53,437 nucleotides of DNA, from NCBI GenBank assembly GCA_030725715.1, contig JANRFG010000034.1:1-53437 (forward strand). Direction: 5' to 3'. Position 1 is the stretch's first letter. Each line of letters starts with the position of its first letter. Below are positions 7,741 through 16,636 of the stretch, one piece after another. Source of the DNA: Opitutales bacterium (GTDB taxonomy: Bacteria > Verrucomicrobiota > Verrucomicrobiia > Opitutales > UBA953). Below the pieces are notes generated by a model. The model searched no databases. It was given only the letters and a program-made list of their open reading frames with translations, and was not told where the DNA came from. A program made the translations under genes and the position numbers.

Positions 7741-10032
7741 TCAGCGGGTCAGCGTCACCGTGGGCGCCACGGTCACGACCGGCGCCGCCGTGGTGGTCAC
7801 GTAAGGACGGCCGGGGGATTCGACGGTCGACACGGTGAAGACCACCGATCCACGGGCGCCACGACGGAAGCCAGGCGTGGAAATATTCACCTGTCCGAGC
7901 TCATTCGTGCGGATGGCGGTCCGGCGCATGTTCACCAGACCGGAGGTCGAGACAAAGACCAGAGCCCGGCGCACGGGATTGCCGTACTGATCCTGGACGA
8001 GGATCGTCGCGTTGGCGACGTCATGGACCGAATTGCGACGCATGAAGCTGCCGGTGATCAGGGCGAGGGAGCAGGTCGGCGCCCGCGTCGGACCGTTCAC
8101 GGTGACCGTCACGGTGGTGGTGGCCGAAGCCCCCCGGTCATCAAAGACCGTGAGCGTCGGGTAGTAAGTGCCGGGAGCCTTGTAACGGTGGGTCGCCGTG
8201 ACGCCCGTGGCGGAGGCCGGGCTCACGTCCTTGAAGTTCCAGAGATAGCGCATGATGGCGCCGTCGGGATCGGTCGAGAGGGTGCCGTTGAAATTAACCA
8301 CCGCACCCTGCTGGACCTGATAGTCGTAGGTCGTGTTGGTCGTAAAGGTGGCGTCGGCCACGGGCGGACGATTGGCCGGGTCGGCCCAGGAGGCAGCGAG
8401 GCTGTAGTAGCCGACGGAACCGTAATCAGTGTAACCTTCGGTCACGCCCGTGCCGTTGCCGACACCGTCCAGCTCGATGTAGTGGACGCCTTCCGTCGTG
8501 AGACGAAGGACGATGGGAGCCGGCGCCATGTTGCCGGCCGTGCCGGCGCCGACATAGGTCCCGAGCACCGTCCCCGCGGAATCCAAGACCCGGACCTGCA
8601 GGCGGAGATTGGGCGCCACGAGCGAGACCTTGGGCGTGATCACGAGGTTGCCCCGTCCGGCGTTGATGCGGATCATGTCCACGTCGCCCGGGCCGCTGAT
8701 GACGCCGCCGACGGTCGTCGAGAGACCGGGGGCGAAAGTGGCGGTCTGCGGGGTGTCACCGTGGTCATCCGCGAGCAGCGGCACGCCGGAGCCGGGATTG
8801 GCGATGGCGACGAGGTTGTCCTGCTGGCTGGAAGCATCCCGGTATTCGCCCTTGGCCCACTGGTTCACGGGACGCAGGCCGTTGCCCATGATCGGAGACC
8901 AGGACAGCGCGCCGCTGCCATGGCCGCCGTAATACTCGCCGTCGCCGGGATTCTGGCCTTGGTGGACGAGGCTCACCGTATGGCCGACCTCATGCGAAGT
9001 GACGCCCGCGATCAGCGCGGCGTTCCAGCTGCCTTGGGCGAAGGTGAAGCAGGGATTGTCGATGTTGCCGGAGAAGGAGTTGAGATAGGCGATGCCGGCC
9101 GCGGACGTGTCGAACGCCTTCGGCCCGATGACGACGCGGATGCCGTAAGCGAGGTCGCCGGCACTGGTCTTGCGGAGACCTTCCACGCCCGGATCCTCGG
9201 TGGTCACGTCGACATTCCACGGCGCGAAGTGCTCCGCCACGCGACGGAAGACCTCCTGGACGATGGCACGCTCGGCATCGTTGAACGCAGGGTCGGCGTC
9301 GCGGCTGAAGGCGGGAGTCGTCAGGGTGGCGCTGCGACCGCCGTTCCAGGGAGTACCGGAGGTCACGTGACCGTCGAAATCGAGGTAGATCTTGCGGGTG
9401 GCCGTCGGGCGGCTGTGAAGCAGGAAGGTGTCGGCCAGGGGGTAGGAAGGGGTCGAGGTGTAAGTGGTGGTATCCGGGCCTACCTGGATGTGCATCGCAC
9501 AGGCATAGAGAGGCTTGCCCTGGGCGTCGAAATGAAGGTCGTGATCGTGACCGCAGGCGGAACGGAAGGCCACGGCGGTCTCCGGCGTCATCGCATCACG
9601 CTCCACGGCCGCCTCGATCTCCGCCGAAGACACGGTCGAAGCCCGGCGCCACTGCCCGGGGTTCTCGGCCAGTTTGGCGTCCTTAGGCAAAGCCGCCGGA
9701 GCCGGGGCGGCCGGCTGCGCATTCGCCGCCATCGGAGCGGCAGCAGCGACCGCCGGAACCGGGGCGCGCGAAGCGTCCGCCAGCACGGCCGAGACGCCAC
9801 CGAGGGTGATGGCCGGAACGCCGGCAGGCGCAGCCGCCACGGCGGGAGCCGGCGCCGACTTCTCGCTTGCGGCCGGCGCATCGGCGGCGGTCGGAGCTGA
9901 GGCCTTCGCGGCGGGCGCGACCTGGGTCGCGGCAAACTCGCGATAGTCATCGGAAGTCGGCGAGGACACGATGGCGAGAGCCACGGCCACGACGACGGCC
10001 CAAAGGGCGATAATCAGCTTTTTAGGGGACAT
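7741..10032 (-). CDS. Large exported zinc-protease-like protein with PKD domain
   Basis: The protein has 763 residues from the ATG at 10032. The N-terminal hydrophobic segment (about 3-20) is a signal peptide or anchor. Residues about 30-125 are a low-complexity Ala/Pro-rich linker. A metallopeptidase-like domain follows, with HEVGHTVSLVH starting at His347, an HExxHxxxxxH zinc site. A pre-peptidase-type beta domain lies around 430-540. A PKD domain (about 555-650) shows STDPDGAIMRYLWNFKD and GTYYPTLTVFDDRG. A final Ig/Big-like domain (about 660-763) completes the chain. It is probably cell-surface associated and degrades protein or anchors to polysaccharide. It is divergent from the sulfatase at 10113, and a clear terminator follows. 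Confidence 0.75.
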   Translation of the reverse strand: MSPKKLIIALWAVVVAVALAIVSSPTSDDYREFAATQVAPAAKASAPTAADAPAASEKSAPAPAVAAAPAGVPAITLGGVSAVLADASRAPVPAVAAAAPMAANAQPAAPAPAALPKDAKLAENPGQWRRASTVSSAEIEAAVERDAMTPETAVAFRSACGHDHDLHFDAQGKPLYACAMHIQVGPDTTTYTSTPSYPLADTFLLHSRPTATRKIYLDFDGHVTSGTPWNGGRSATLTTPAFSRDADPAFNDAERAIVQEVFRRVAEHFAPWNVDVTTEDPGVEGLRKTSAGDLAYGIRVVIGPKAFDTSAAGIAYLNSFSGNIDNPCFTFAQGSWNAALIAGVTSHEVGHTVSLVHQGQNPGDGEYYGGHGSGALSWSPIMGNGLRPVNQWAKGEYRDASSQQDNLVAIANPGSGVPLLADDHGDTPQTATFAPGLSTTVGGVISGPGDVDMIRINAGRGNLVITPKVSLVAPNLRLQVRVLDSAGTVLGTYVGAGTAGNMAPAPIVLRLTTEGVHYIELDGVGNGTGVTEGYTDYGSVGYYSLAASWADPANRPPVADATFTTNTTYDYQVQQGAVVNFNGTLSTDPDGAIMRYLWNFKDVSPASATGVTATHRYKAPGTYYPTLTVFDDRGASATTTVTVTVNGPTRAPTCSLALITGSFMRRNSVHDVANATILVQDQYGNPVRRALVFVSTSGLVNMRRTAIRTNELGQVNISTPGFRRGARGSVVFTVSTVESPGRPYVTTTAAPVVTVAPTVTLTR

Positions 10033-10112
10033 AAGAGGATTCAAAGTACGGATGACCCGGAGGCAATCCACTAATCGCTTGCCAGCGGCCGTACGAAAAC
10101 GAGGAATGACGC

Positions 10113-11540
10113 ATGTTTACCCGCCTTTTCACCCCCCTCCTCTGCCTCTCGGCGCTGTTCGCTCCCCTCACCGAAGCGGCCCCCCCTCCCAATGTCATCG
10201 TCATTCTCGTAGACGACATGGGTCAGACCGACCTCTCCTGCTACGGCAGCAGGCTCTATGAGACGCCGCACATCGACCAGCTGGCCAAGGATGGCGTGCG
10301 GTTCGCGCACGGCTACTCGGCCTGTACGGTCTGCTCCCCCACCCGCGCCGCCCTGCTGACGGGCAAATACCCCGCCCGGCTGCACCTCACGGACTGGATC
10401 GCCGGACACGACCGCCCCAAGGCCAAGCTCCGGATCCCGGACTGGCAGAAGTTCCTGCCGTTCGAGGAGATCACGCTGGCCGAACAATTCAAAGCCGTCG
10501 GTTATGCCACCGCGAGCATCGGCAAGTGGCATCTCACCCCGGCGCTCAAAGAAGGCGACGAAGCTTACTATCCGGAGAAACACGGCTTCGACCTGAACGT
10601 CGGCGGCTACGCCCGCGGCCAGCCGCCCAGCTATCACGCCCCTTACAGGATCCCCACGCTGACCGAAGGTCCGCAAGGCGAATTCCTGACGGACCGCGAA
10701 GCGGCCGAAGCGGTGAAGTTCATCGAAGCCAACAAGGAGAAGCCCTTCTTCCTCTACCTGCCGCACTACGCCGTGCACACGCCGCTCGGCGGCAAGGCGG
10801 ACGTCATCGCCAGATACCAGGCGAAGGCCGCGAAGCTGCCGGACCTGAAGCAGAAGAATGCGACCTACGCGGCGCTCGTCGAGAGCGTCGACGACTCCCT
10901 CGGCACGATCCGCGCCGCGCTGAAGCGCCTTAAGCTGGACCAGAACACCATCATCGTCTTCACGTCCGACAACGGCGGCCTGCTGCCGGTCACCGACAAC
11001 TCACCATCCCGCGCCGGCAAAGGCTCGGCCTACGAAGGCGGCGTCCGCGTCCCCCTCATCATCCACGCCCCCGGCGTGACCAAGGCCGGCACCGTCGAGA
11101 GCACCCCCGCGATGACGATCGACCTCTACCCGACCGTCCTCGAACTCGCCGGCGCCAAGCCGCTCCAATCCCTCGTCGACGGCATCAGCCTGGCTCCGCT
11201 CCTGAAGTCCGGCGCCAAGCCCGACCGCGCCGAGATCTTCTGGCACTACCCGCACTACCACCCCGGCGGCGCCACCCCTTACAGCGCGGTCCGCAGCGGC
11301 GACTTCCGCCTGGTCCACTTCTACGAGGACGGACGTGACGAGCTCTACGACCTGGCCAACGATGTCGGCGAGTCGAAGGACCTCGCCGCCGCCCAGCCGG
11401 CGCTGGCCAAGACCTTGCGCACCCGCCTCGACGCCTGGCTGAAGTCCGTCGATGCCCAGCTGCCGACGAAGAACCCGGCCTACGACCCGGTCGCCGACGC
11501 CAACCACGGCAAGAAGAACCCTAAGGCGAAGAAGAAATGA
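10113..11540 (+). CDS. Secreted sulfatase (formylglycine type)
   Basis: The protein has 475 residues with a signal peptide of about 22. It is an S1 sulfatase. The metal-binding VDDMG (33-37) is followed by CSPTR (74-78), the C-x-P-x-R site in which Cys74 is converted to formylglycine, and then LLTGKYP. Downstream IGKWHL, FTSDNGG and GKGSAYEGGVRVP are the usual second half of the active site. The C-terminus is Lys/Asn-rich (about 462-475). It removes sulfate esters from a polysaccharide or glycan in the periplasm. Its stop overlaps the ATG of the SGNH esterase (ATGA), so the two are made together. A GAGGA sequence lies seven bases before the start, one of the few convincing ribosome sites here. 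Confidence 0.9.
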   Translation: MFTRLFTPLLCLSALFAPLTEAAPPPNVIVILVDDMGQTDLSCYGSRLYETPHIDQLAKDGVRFAHGYSACTVCSPTRAALLTGKYPARLHLTDWIAGHDRPKAKLRIPDWQKFLPFEEITLAEQFKAVGYATASIGKWHLTPALKEGDEAYYPEKHGFDLNVGGYARGQPPSYHAPYRIPTLTEGPQGEFLTDREAAEAVKFIEANKEKPFFLYLPHYAVHTPLGGKADVIARYQAKAAKLPDLKQKNATYAALVESVDDSLGTIRAALKRLKLDQNTIIVFTSDNGGLLPVTDNSPSRAGKGSAYEGGVRVPLIIHAPGVTKAGTVESTPAMTIDLYPTVLELAGAKPLQSLVDGISLAPLLKSGAKPDRAEIFWHYPHYHPGGATPYSAVRSGDFRLVHFYEDGRDELYDLANDVGESKDLAAAQPALAKTLRTRLDAWLKSVDAQLPTKNPAYDPVADANHGKKNPKAKKK

Positions 11541-12229
11541 AGGGCGCCCTCGCCGCGCTGCTTTTCGCCGCCCAGGCCTTCGCCGGCGAACCCCTGCCCG
11601 GAGTGCCGGCCTCGCCGCGGATTCTTTTCCAGGGCGACTCGATCACGGACGGTAACCGCGGACGCGGGGCCGACCTCAACCACGTCCACGGCCACGGCTT
11701 CGTCTACCTCCTCGCCGCCCGGGTCGGCGCCGGCGCCCCCGGGCAGGACGCCACCTTCCTCAATCGCGGCGTCTCCGGCAACACGGTGCTCGATCTCGCC
11801 AAGCGCTGGCCCAAGGACACGCTCGAACTCAAGCCCGACGTCCTCAGCGTGATGATCGGCGTGAATGACAGCAACAAGGGCATCTCCCCGGAGGTCTTCG
11901 AAAAGACCTACGACGAACTCCTGACCGCGGCACGGAAGGCCAACCCAAAGCTGCGCCTCGTGCTCTGCGAGCCTTTCCTCGGGGCCACCGGCGCCGCGAT
12001 CGACAAGTCGCCGGGACGCCGCGAGCGCCTCGCCCTGCTCGTGCCGGCCGTGCGACGCCTCGCCGCCAAGCACGCCGCGACGCTCGTGGATTTCCAGAAG
12101 GTCTTCGACGACGCCCAGCGGCGCGCCCCTTCGTCCTACTGGATCTGGGACGGCGTGCACCCGACCACAGCCGGCCACCAGCTGATGGCCGACGAGTGGG
12201 AGCGGGTCGTCCGCGCCAGCTGGCGCTGA
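11537..12229 (+). CDS. Secreted SGNH/GDSL-family esterase
   Basis: The protein has 230 residues with a 16-residue signal peptide ending AFA. SGNH hydrolase blocks are visible: GDSITDG (33-39; nucleophile Ser35), a Gly in NRGVSGNT, GVNDS (block III Asn) and DGVHPTTAGH with the catalytic Asp and His. The family removes acyl groups such as acetyl esters from carbohydrates. It is translationally coupled to the preceding sulfatase by an ATGA overlap, so the pair may strip sulfate and acyl decorations from the same glycan. This functional link is inferred from gene coupling. Confidence 0.87.
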   Translation: MKGALAALLFAAQAFAGEPLPGVPASPRILFQGDSITDGNRGRGADLNHVHGHGFVYLLAARVGAGAPGQDATFLNRGVSGNTVLDLAKRWPKDTLELKPDVLSVMIGVNDSNKGISPEVFEKTYDELLTAARKANPKLRLVLCEPFLGATGAAIDKSPGRRERLALLVPAVRRLAAKHAATLVDFQKVFDDAQRRAPSSYWIWDGVHPTTAGHQLMADEWERVVRASWR

Positions 12230-12232
12230 GGC

Positions 12233-13813
12233 CTACTTGGCCGCCGGCGCCTTCTTGCCCTTGCCCTTGCCCTTGCCGGCGTTCTTGCCGGCGGGCGGCG
12301 TGCGCCTCTTGACGCCGGTCGCAAACTCGTCGTCGACCTCCGGCACCTTGAGGTCGGCGCGCAGTTTGGCGAGACGAGCCTCGAGGTCGGCCTGGACCGA
12401 CTCGTAGCCCGGCTGGCCGTAGAAGCTCTTCAGCTCCAGCGGGTCTTTCTCGCCGTCGAAGAGGTCGGTCTTGGTCTCGCCGTTGCCGTAGTAACGCACG
12501 AGCTTGTAGCGGTCCGTGATCACGCCGTAATGCGGGGCGACGTGGTGCGGCTTCGGGTATTCGTAGTAGTGGTAATAGAACTCCTTGCGCCAGTCGGCCG
12601 GAGTCTCCCCGGCGAGGATCGGCTTCAGGCTGCGCCCCTGCATCCCGACGGGTGACGGCAGTCCGGCCATGTCGAGGAAGGTCTGCGCATAGTCGACGTT
12701 CGAGACCAGCGCCTTGCTCACGGAGCCGGGCTTGGTCACGCCGGGCCAGCGGACGAGCAAGGGCGTGCGGACGGATTCCTCGAAGATCCAACGCTTGTCG
12801 AACCAACCGTGCTCACCGAGGTAGAAGCCCTGATCAGAAGAATAGACCACGATGGTGTTCTCGGTGAGGCCCTCGTCCTCGAGGTATTTCAGCACGCGGC
12901 CGACGTTGTCGTCGACCGACTTCACGGTGGCGAGATAGTCGTGCATGTAGCGCTGGTAGCGCCAGCGGACGAGGTCCTTGCCCTGCGGATTGGCCTTCCG
13001 ATAGGCCTCGTTGCGCGGTTCGTAATAGGCGTCCCAGACGGCGGCCTGCTCGGCGTCCATCTGCGGCGGGCGGACCAGTTTGACGTCCTTGGGCGTGATG
13101 GTCTTCTCCAGGGTCATGTCGTTCTCCGCCACGGCCTTCGCCCGGTCGGCGTAGTCGTCGAACAAGGTGGCCGGCTCAGGGTAGACGCGGTCCTTGTCGA
13201 AACCGAGGTCCTTGATGTTCGGCTCCCACTCGCGGTGCGGCGCCTTGTGCTGGAGCATGAGCATGAAGGGCTTGGACTTGTCGCGCTTGCTGACCCAGTC
13301 CAACGAGAGGTCGGTGACGACGTCGGTGACGTAACCCTGCATCTTGACCATGCCTTGGGCGTTCTTCATCGGCGGATTGTAGTAGACGCCCTGCCCCGGC
13401 AGGACCTGCCAGAAGTCGAAGCCGGTGGGGTCGCTGACCAGGTGCCACTTGCCGATGATGGCGGTCTGATAGCCTGATTTCTGCAGCAGCTTCGGGAAGG
13501 TGAGCTGCGTGCCGTCGAAGACGGAATTCGAGTTGTTGAAGAAGCCGTTGAGGTGCGAGTACTTGCCGGTGAGGATGACGGCGCGGCTCGGACCACAGAT
13601 GGAGTTGGTGACCAAGGCGCGATCGAAACGCATGCCTTCGTTGGCGATCCGGTCGATGTTAGGCGTCTGGATGAGCTTACGGGCGTCGCCGTAAGCGCTG
13701 ATCGCCTGGTAGGCGTGGTCATCGGAGAAGATGAACACGATGTTGGGCTGCTTGGTCGGCGCGGCGGACAGGAGGCCGCCGACCAGACAGAGGAGAAGTG
13801 CCAGGATTCGCAT
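12233..13813 (-). CDS. Secreted sulfatase (formylglycine type)
   Basis: The protein has 526 residues. The ATG at 13813 gives a direct signal peptide ([17 protein letters not shown]). The metal-binding segment FSDDHAYQ (29-36) is followed by [15 protein letters not shown] with Cys73-Gly-Pro-Ser-Arg77 as the formylglycine site. IGKWHL, LQHKAPH and [18 protein letters not shown] complete the site. The last residues are Lys/Gly/Ala-rich ([14 protein letters not shown]). The length and the [14 protein letters not shown] stretch resemble iduronate/N-sulfoglucosamine-type sulfatases of the S1 family. Its stop lies three bases from the SGNH esterase stop on the other strand. Confidence 0.9.
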   Translation of the reverse strand: MRILALLLCLVGGLLSAAPTKQPNIVFIFSDDHAYQAISAYGDARKLIQTPNIDRIANEGMRFDRALVTNSICGPSRAVILTGKYSHLNGFFNNSNSVFDGTQLTFPKLLQKSGYQTAIIGKWHLVSDPTGFDFWQVLPGQGVYYNPPMKNAQGMVKMQGYVTDVVTDLSLDWVSKRDKSKPFMLMLQHKAPHREWEPNIKDLGFDKDRVYPEPATLFDDYADRAKAVAENDMTLEKTITPKDVKLVRPPQMDAEQAAVWDAYYEPRNEAYRKANPQGKDLVRWRYQRYMHDYLATVKSVDDNVGRVLKYLEDEGLTENTIVVYSSDQGFYLGEHGWFDKRWIFEESVRTPLLVRWPGVTKPGSVSKALVSNVDYAQTFLDMAGLPSPVGMQGRSLKPILAGETPADWRKEFYYHYYEYPKPHHVAPHYGVITDRYKLVRYYGNGETKTDLFDGEKDPLELKSFYGQPGYESVQADLEARLAKLRADLKVPEVDDEFATGVKRRTPPAGKNAGKGKGKGKKAPAAK

Positions 13814-13870
13814 GGGGTGTGGTGGGGATAATCCAGCCGAGAAGGACGCCAACTGCAACCTGTTATTCGT

Positions 13871-13899
13871 TTGAAACCCAACCCCTTACCCGCCTGTCT
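13871..13899 (+). promoter_or_regulatory. Candidate promoter of the DUF5722 gene
   Basis: TTGAAA (13871-13876) lies 36 bases before the chosen ATG at 13907. The corresponding -10 (CTGTCT, 13894-13899) is poor, so the support comes mainly from the spacing shared with other heads. Confidence 0.3.
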
Positions 13900-13906
13900 G
13901 CATCCC

Positions 13907-15181
13907 ATGCGTCTGCTTCTCTTGGCTGCTCTGCTCATTTCTTCCATGGCTGCGGCAGCCCCGGACCAGGCTCCTTACCCCAAGACCCCCAGCCCGAAGG
14001 GCCTGCAGGTGCAGATGGTCGACGACCTGCTGGAGCTGGGCGTCCACCACGCCGGCATCAACCTGACGCTGCACGGACTGCTTTCGCCCGCCAAGGAGGC
14101 CAAACCCGGCCAGCCGACGGCCACGGCCGATGGCTACACTTTCGCGATCAACGAGGCTTACGTGAAGTCGCTCGACCGACAGATCAAGGCTTTGAGCGAC
14201 AAGGGCGTCGTGGTCACGGCGATCCTGATCACCTATCGCTCACCCAATGAACGCATCCGTGCGCTCACGGTCCACCCGCAGGCTGATCCCGTCAAGGGCA
14301 CCACGATGGCCGCGAACACGGTCACGCCCGAGGGCCGGGCCTGCTACGCGGCGCTCACGGACTTCATCGCTCGCCGCTGGTGCTCGGCCGATACCTCGCA
14401 CGGCCGGCTCTGGGGTTGGGTCATCAGCAACGAGGTCAACTCCCACCACGAGTGGCACCAGATGGGTCCGGTCACGGTCGAACAGCTCGCGACCCAATAC
14501 GAAGACCAGGTCCGCCTCGCCTGGACGTCCCTGCGCCGCCACTCCGCCCACGCCCGCGTGTACCTCTCGATGGAGCACCATTGGAACTCGCAGGGCCACG
14601 CCGACCCGCTGCAGGCCTGCCGCGGCCGCACCCTGCTCGAGACCTTCGCCCGACGCGCCAAGGAACGCGGAGACTTCGACTGGCACCTCGCCTTCCATCC
14701 CTACCCGAGCAACCTCCGCGATCCCCGTACTTGGCTGGACAAGGTCACGTTCGATGACGACTCGAAGAAGGTGACTTTCAAGAACCTCGAAGTGGTCGCC
14801 CGCAAGCTCGCCTCGCCCGAGTTCCGCTTCGAAGGCAGACCCCGCCGGCTCAGCCTCACCGAACAAGGCTTCGACGTGACCAAGCGCCCGGACGCCCTCG
14901 CCGAACAAGCGGCGGCCTACGCCTACGCCTGGGAGAAGGTCGCCCGCCTCGACGGCGCCGTCGACGCCTTCCTCTACCATCGGCAGGTCGACCACGCGAA
15001 AGAAGGCGGCCTTCGCTTCGGCCTCTGGAGCAACAAGCCGGGCACGATCTTCGAACCCGACCAGAAACGCCCGATCTGGCACCTGGTGAAAGCGGTCGAC
15101 TCGCCGGAGTGGACCTCGATGGCCGCGCAGTATCTCAAGACCTGCGGCCTGAAGAGCTGGGATGAACTGAATCCAAAGTAG
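13907..15181 (+). CDS. Secreted DUF5722 glycoside-hydrolase-like protein
   Basis: The protein has 424 residues from the ATG at 13907, which starts a signal peptide (MRLLLLAALLISSMAAAA); the upstream Met at 13871 is less likely. The fold looks like a TIM barrel. WGWVISNEVNSHHEW carries a glutamate in the position of a barrel acid/base, FHPYPSN lies mid-protein, and LSLTEQGF provides a second glutamate near residue 315. These are the signatures I associate with DUF5722 proteins of Bacteroidota and Verrucomicrobiota. Retaining glycosidase chemistry is plausible; the substrate is unknown. It sits next to the sulfatases and is followed at once by the palindromic repeat element. Confidence 0.75.
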   Translation: MRLLLLAALLISSMAAAAPDQAPYPKTPSPKGLQVQMVDDLLELGVHHAGINLTLHGLLSPAKEAKPGQPTATADGYTFAINEAYVKSLDRQIKALSDKGVVVTAILITYRSPNERIRALTVHPQADPVKGTTMAANTVTPEGRACYAALTDFIARRWCSADTSHGRLWGWVISNEVNSHHEWHQMGPVTVEQLATQYEDQVRLAWTSLRRHSAHARVYLSMEHHWNSQGHADPLQACRGRTLLETFARRAKERGDFDWHLAFHPYPSNLRDPRTWLDKVTFDDDSKKVTFKNLEVVARKLASPEFRFEGRPRRLSLTEQGFDVTKRPDALAEQAAAYAYAWEKVARLDGAVDAFLYHRQVDHAKEGGLRFGLWSNKPGTIFEPDQKRPIWHLVKAVDSPEWTSMAAQYLKTCGLKSWDELNPK

Positions 15182-15298
15182 GCAGCGGTTAGCGGATGGC
15201 GGTTGGCGGCAAACAAGCGGTGAGACCGAATGCTTCTCTTCACCTCACTCTCATGTGCATTTTGCATTCTAACCGCTAACCGCCAACCGCTAGCCGCC
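15181..15298. repeat. Intergenic palindromic repeat element, copy 1
   Basis: The left arm 15184-15202 reads AGCGGTTAGCGGATGGCGG. The right arm 15270-15298 is built of CCGCTAACCGCCAACCGC units, the complement of the left. An inner GAATGC/GCATTC pair (15229-15234 with 15264-15269) closes a long hairpin. It directly follows a TAG stop. Copy 2 at the window end shares the 19-base left arm exactly. Confidence 0.75.
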
Positions 15299-15314
15299 AA
15301 GACCTGCTCCATCC

Positions 15315-15343
15315 TTGCCCCAGCCTTCCCCGACCCTCAATAA
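15315..15343 (+). promoter_or_regulatory. Candidate leaderless promoter of the sugar kinase
   Basis: TTGCCC (15315-15320), a 17-base spacer and CAATAA (15338-15343) are followed by six bases and the ATG at 15350. No Shine-Dalgarno lies between. Confidence 0.45.
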
Positions 15344-15349
15344 GTCCAC

Positions 15350-16636
15350 ATGCACGGCTTCGTCATCGGACTTGACCTCGGCACCTCCGGTGTCCGCGCG
15401 GTCGCCGTCGACGCCTCCGGCAAGATCCTAGGACTGGGTTCAGCCAAGTTGCCTGCGACCAAGGCCACCGGAGCCCGACGCGAGCAATCCCCCGAAGATT
15501 GGTGGAACGGTTGCCGTGCGGCCTTGGATCAACTCAGTCAGCAGGTCGACCTCACCGGAGCCCGAGCCATCGCGGTCGACGCGACTTCCGGGACGATTCT
15601 TCCCGTCGATCACCATAACCGTCCGCTCGCCCTGGCCCGGATGTATGATGACGCCGACACGGGCGACCTTGCCGCACAGATCAAGTCTCTCGCCCCGCGT
15701 GAAAGCGCCGCCCACGGCGCGACTTCTCCCGCTGCGCGCGCCATGGAATGGACCAAGCTGCCTCGCTTGCACTGCATCCTCCATCAAGCGGATTGGATCA
15801 ATGGCTGCCTTGGCGCGACGAACTGGCAGACCGACGAGAATAATGCGCTGAAGACCGGCTATGACCCGGTCGCCCGCGAATGGCCGGATTGGCTGCGCAC
15901 CTTCGGGCTGTCTCCCGGCATCCTCCCCGAAGTCGTTCCGGTCGGCACTCCGATCGGTCAGGTCTCGGCCCAAGCCGCCATCGCTCTCGGCATTCCCGCA
16001 GGCATCACCATCGCCGCGGGCACGACCGACGGTTGCGCGACTTTCCTCGCCAGCGGCGCCACGGAACCAGGCGAAGCGTCCACGGCGTTGGGCTCGACCA
16101 TCGTCCTCAAACTCCTGAGCGACCGACCGATCTTCGCGCCGGAACTCGGCATCTATAGCCATCGCATCGGCGACACCTGGCTGGCAGGCGGCGCCTCTAA
16201 CTGCGGAGGCAAGACGCTGCTGCAGTTCTTCACGGCCGAACAGTTGGCCGGACTCGAGGCCTCCCTCGACCCGACGAAGCCGACAGGCACCGACTACTAC
16301 CCCCTTCCCTCCGTCGGCGAACGCTTCCCGGTCTCCGACCCGAAACTGGCGCCCCGCCTGACGCCACGCCCGTCGGATGACGCGCAGTTCCTCCAAGGCA
16401 TCTACGAAGCCTTTGCCCGCGTCGAACAGTCCGGTTACGCTAAGCTTGCCGCACTCGGCGGCCCTGCTTTGCGCAATGTCCGCCACGCCGGCGGTGGCTC
16501 CCGGAGCGCCGCTTGGATGGCCCTCCGCGCCCAAGCTCTGGGTGTAAGGCAATTGCCCGCCTGGAGCGAAGAAGCCGCAGCCGGCGCCGCCCGCCTGGCC
16601 TGGCGTTCCCTGGGCCACGAGATCGCCTTCGCATGA
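15350..16636 (+). CDS. FGGY-family carbohydrate kinase (xylulo-/ribulokinase-like)
   Basis: The protein has 428 residues. The N-terminal ATPase fold opens with the phosphate-binding DLGTSGVRAVAVD (9-21). AVDATSGTILPVD follows near 75. The second half shows AAGTTDGCATFLASGA, TALGSTIVLKLL and GGGSRSAAW near 375, the family's ATP-binding block. The chain is shorter than typical xylulokinases (about 500), matching the short D-ribulokinase-like group. It phosphorylates a ketopentose or related sugar in the cytoplasm. The next gene, a HAD phosphatase, begins inside its stop codon (ATGA), so kinase and phosphatase are coupled. The exact sugar cannot be read from the sequence. Confidence 0.85.
   Translation: MHGFVIGLDLGTSGVRAVAVDASGKILGLGSAKLPATKATGARREQSPEDWWNGCRAALDQLSQQVDLTGARAIAVDATSGTILPVDHHNRPLALARMYDDADTGDLAAQIKSLAPRESAAHGATSPAARAMEWTKLPRLHCILHQADWINGCLGATNWQTDENNALKTGYDPVAREWPDWLRTFGLSPGILPEVVPVGTPIGQVSAQAAIALGIPAGITIAAGTTDGCATFLASGATEPGEASTALGSTIVLKLLSDRPIFAPELGIYSHRIGDTWLAGGASNCGGKTLLQFFTAEQLAGLEASLDPTKPTGTDYYPLPSVGERFPVSDPKLAPRLTPRPSDDAQFLQGIYEAFARVEQSGYAKLAALGGPALRNVRHAGGGSRSAAWMALRAQALGVRQLPAWSEEAAAGAARLAWRSLGHEIAFA

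Noticed and set aside
16513-16632. HAD protein extended N-terminally inside the kinase gene
   Set aside because: The extra 40 residues are Arg/Pro/Ser-rich shadow translation of the kinase; the ATG at 16633 aligns with the HAD fold.
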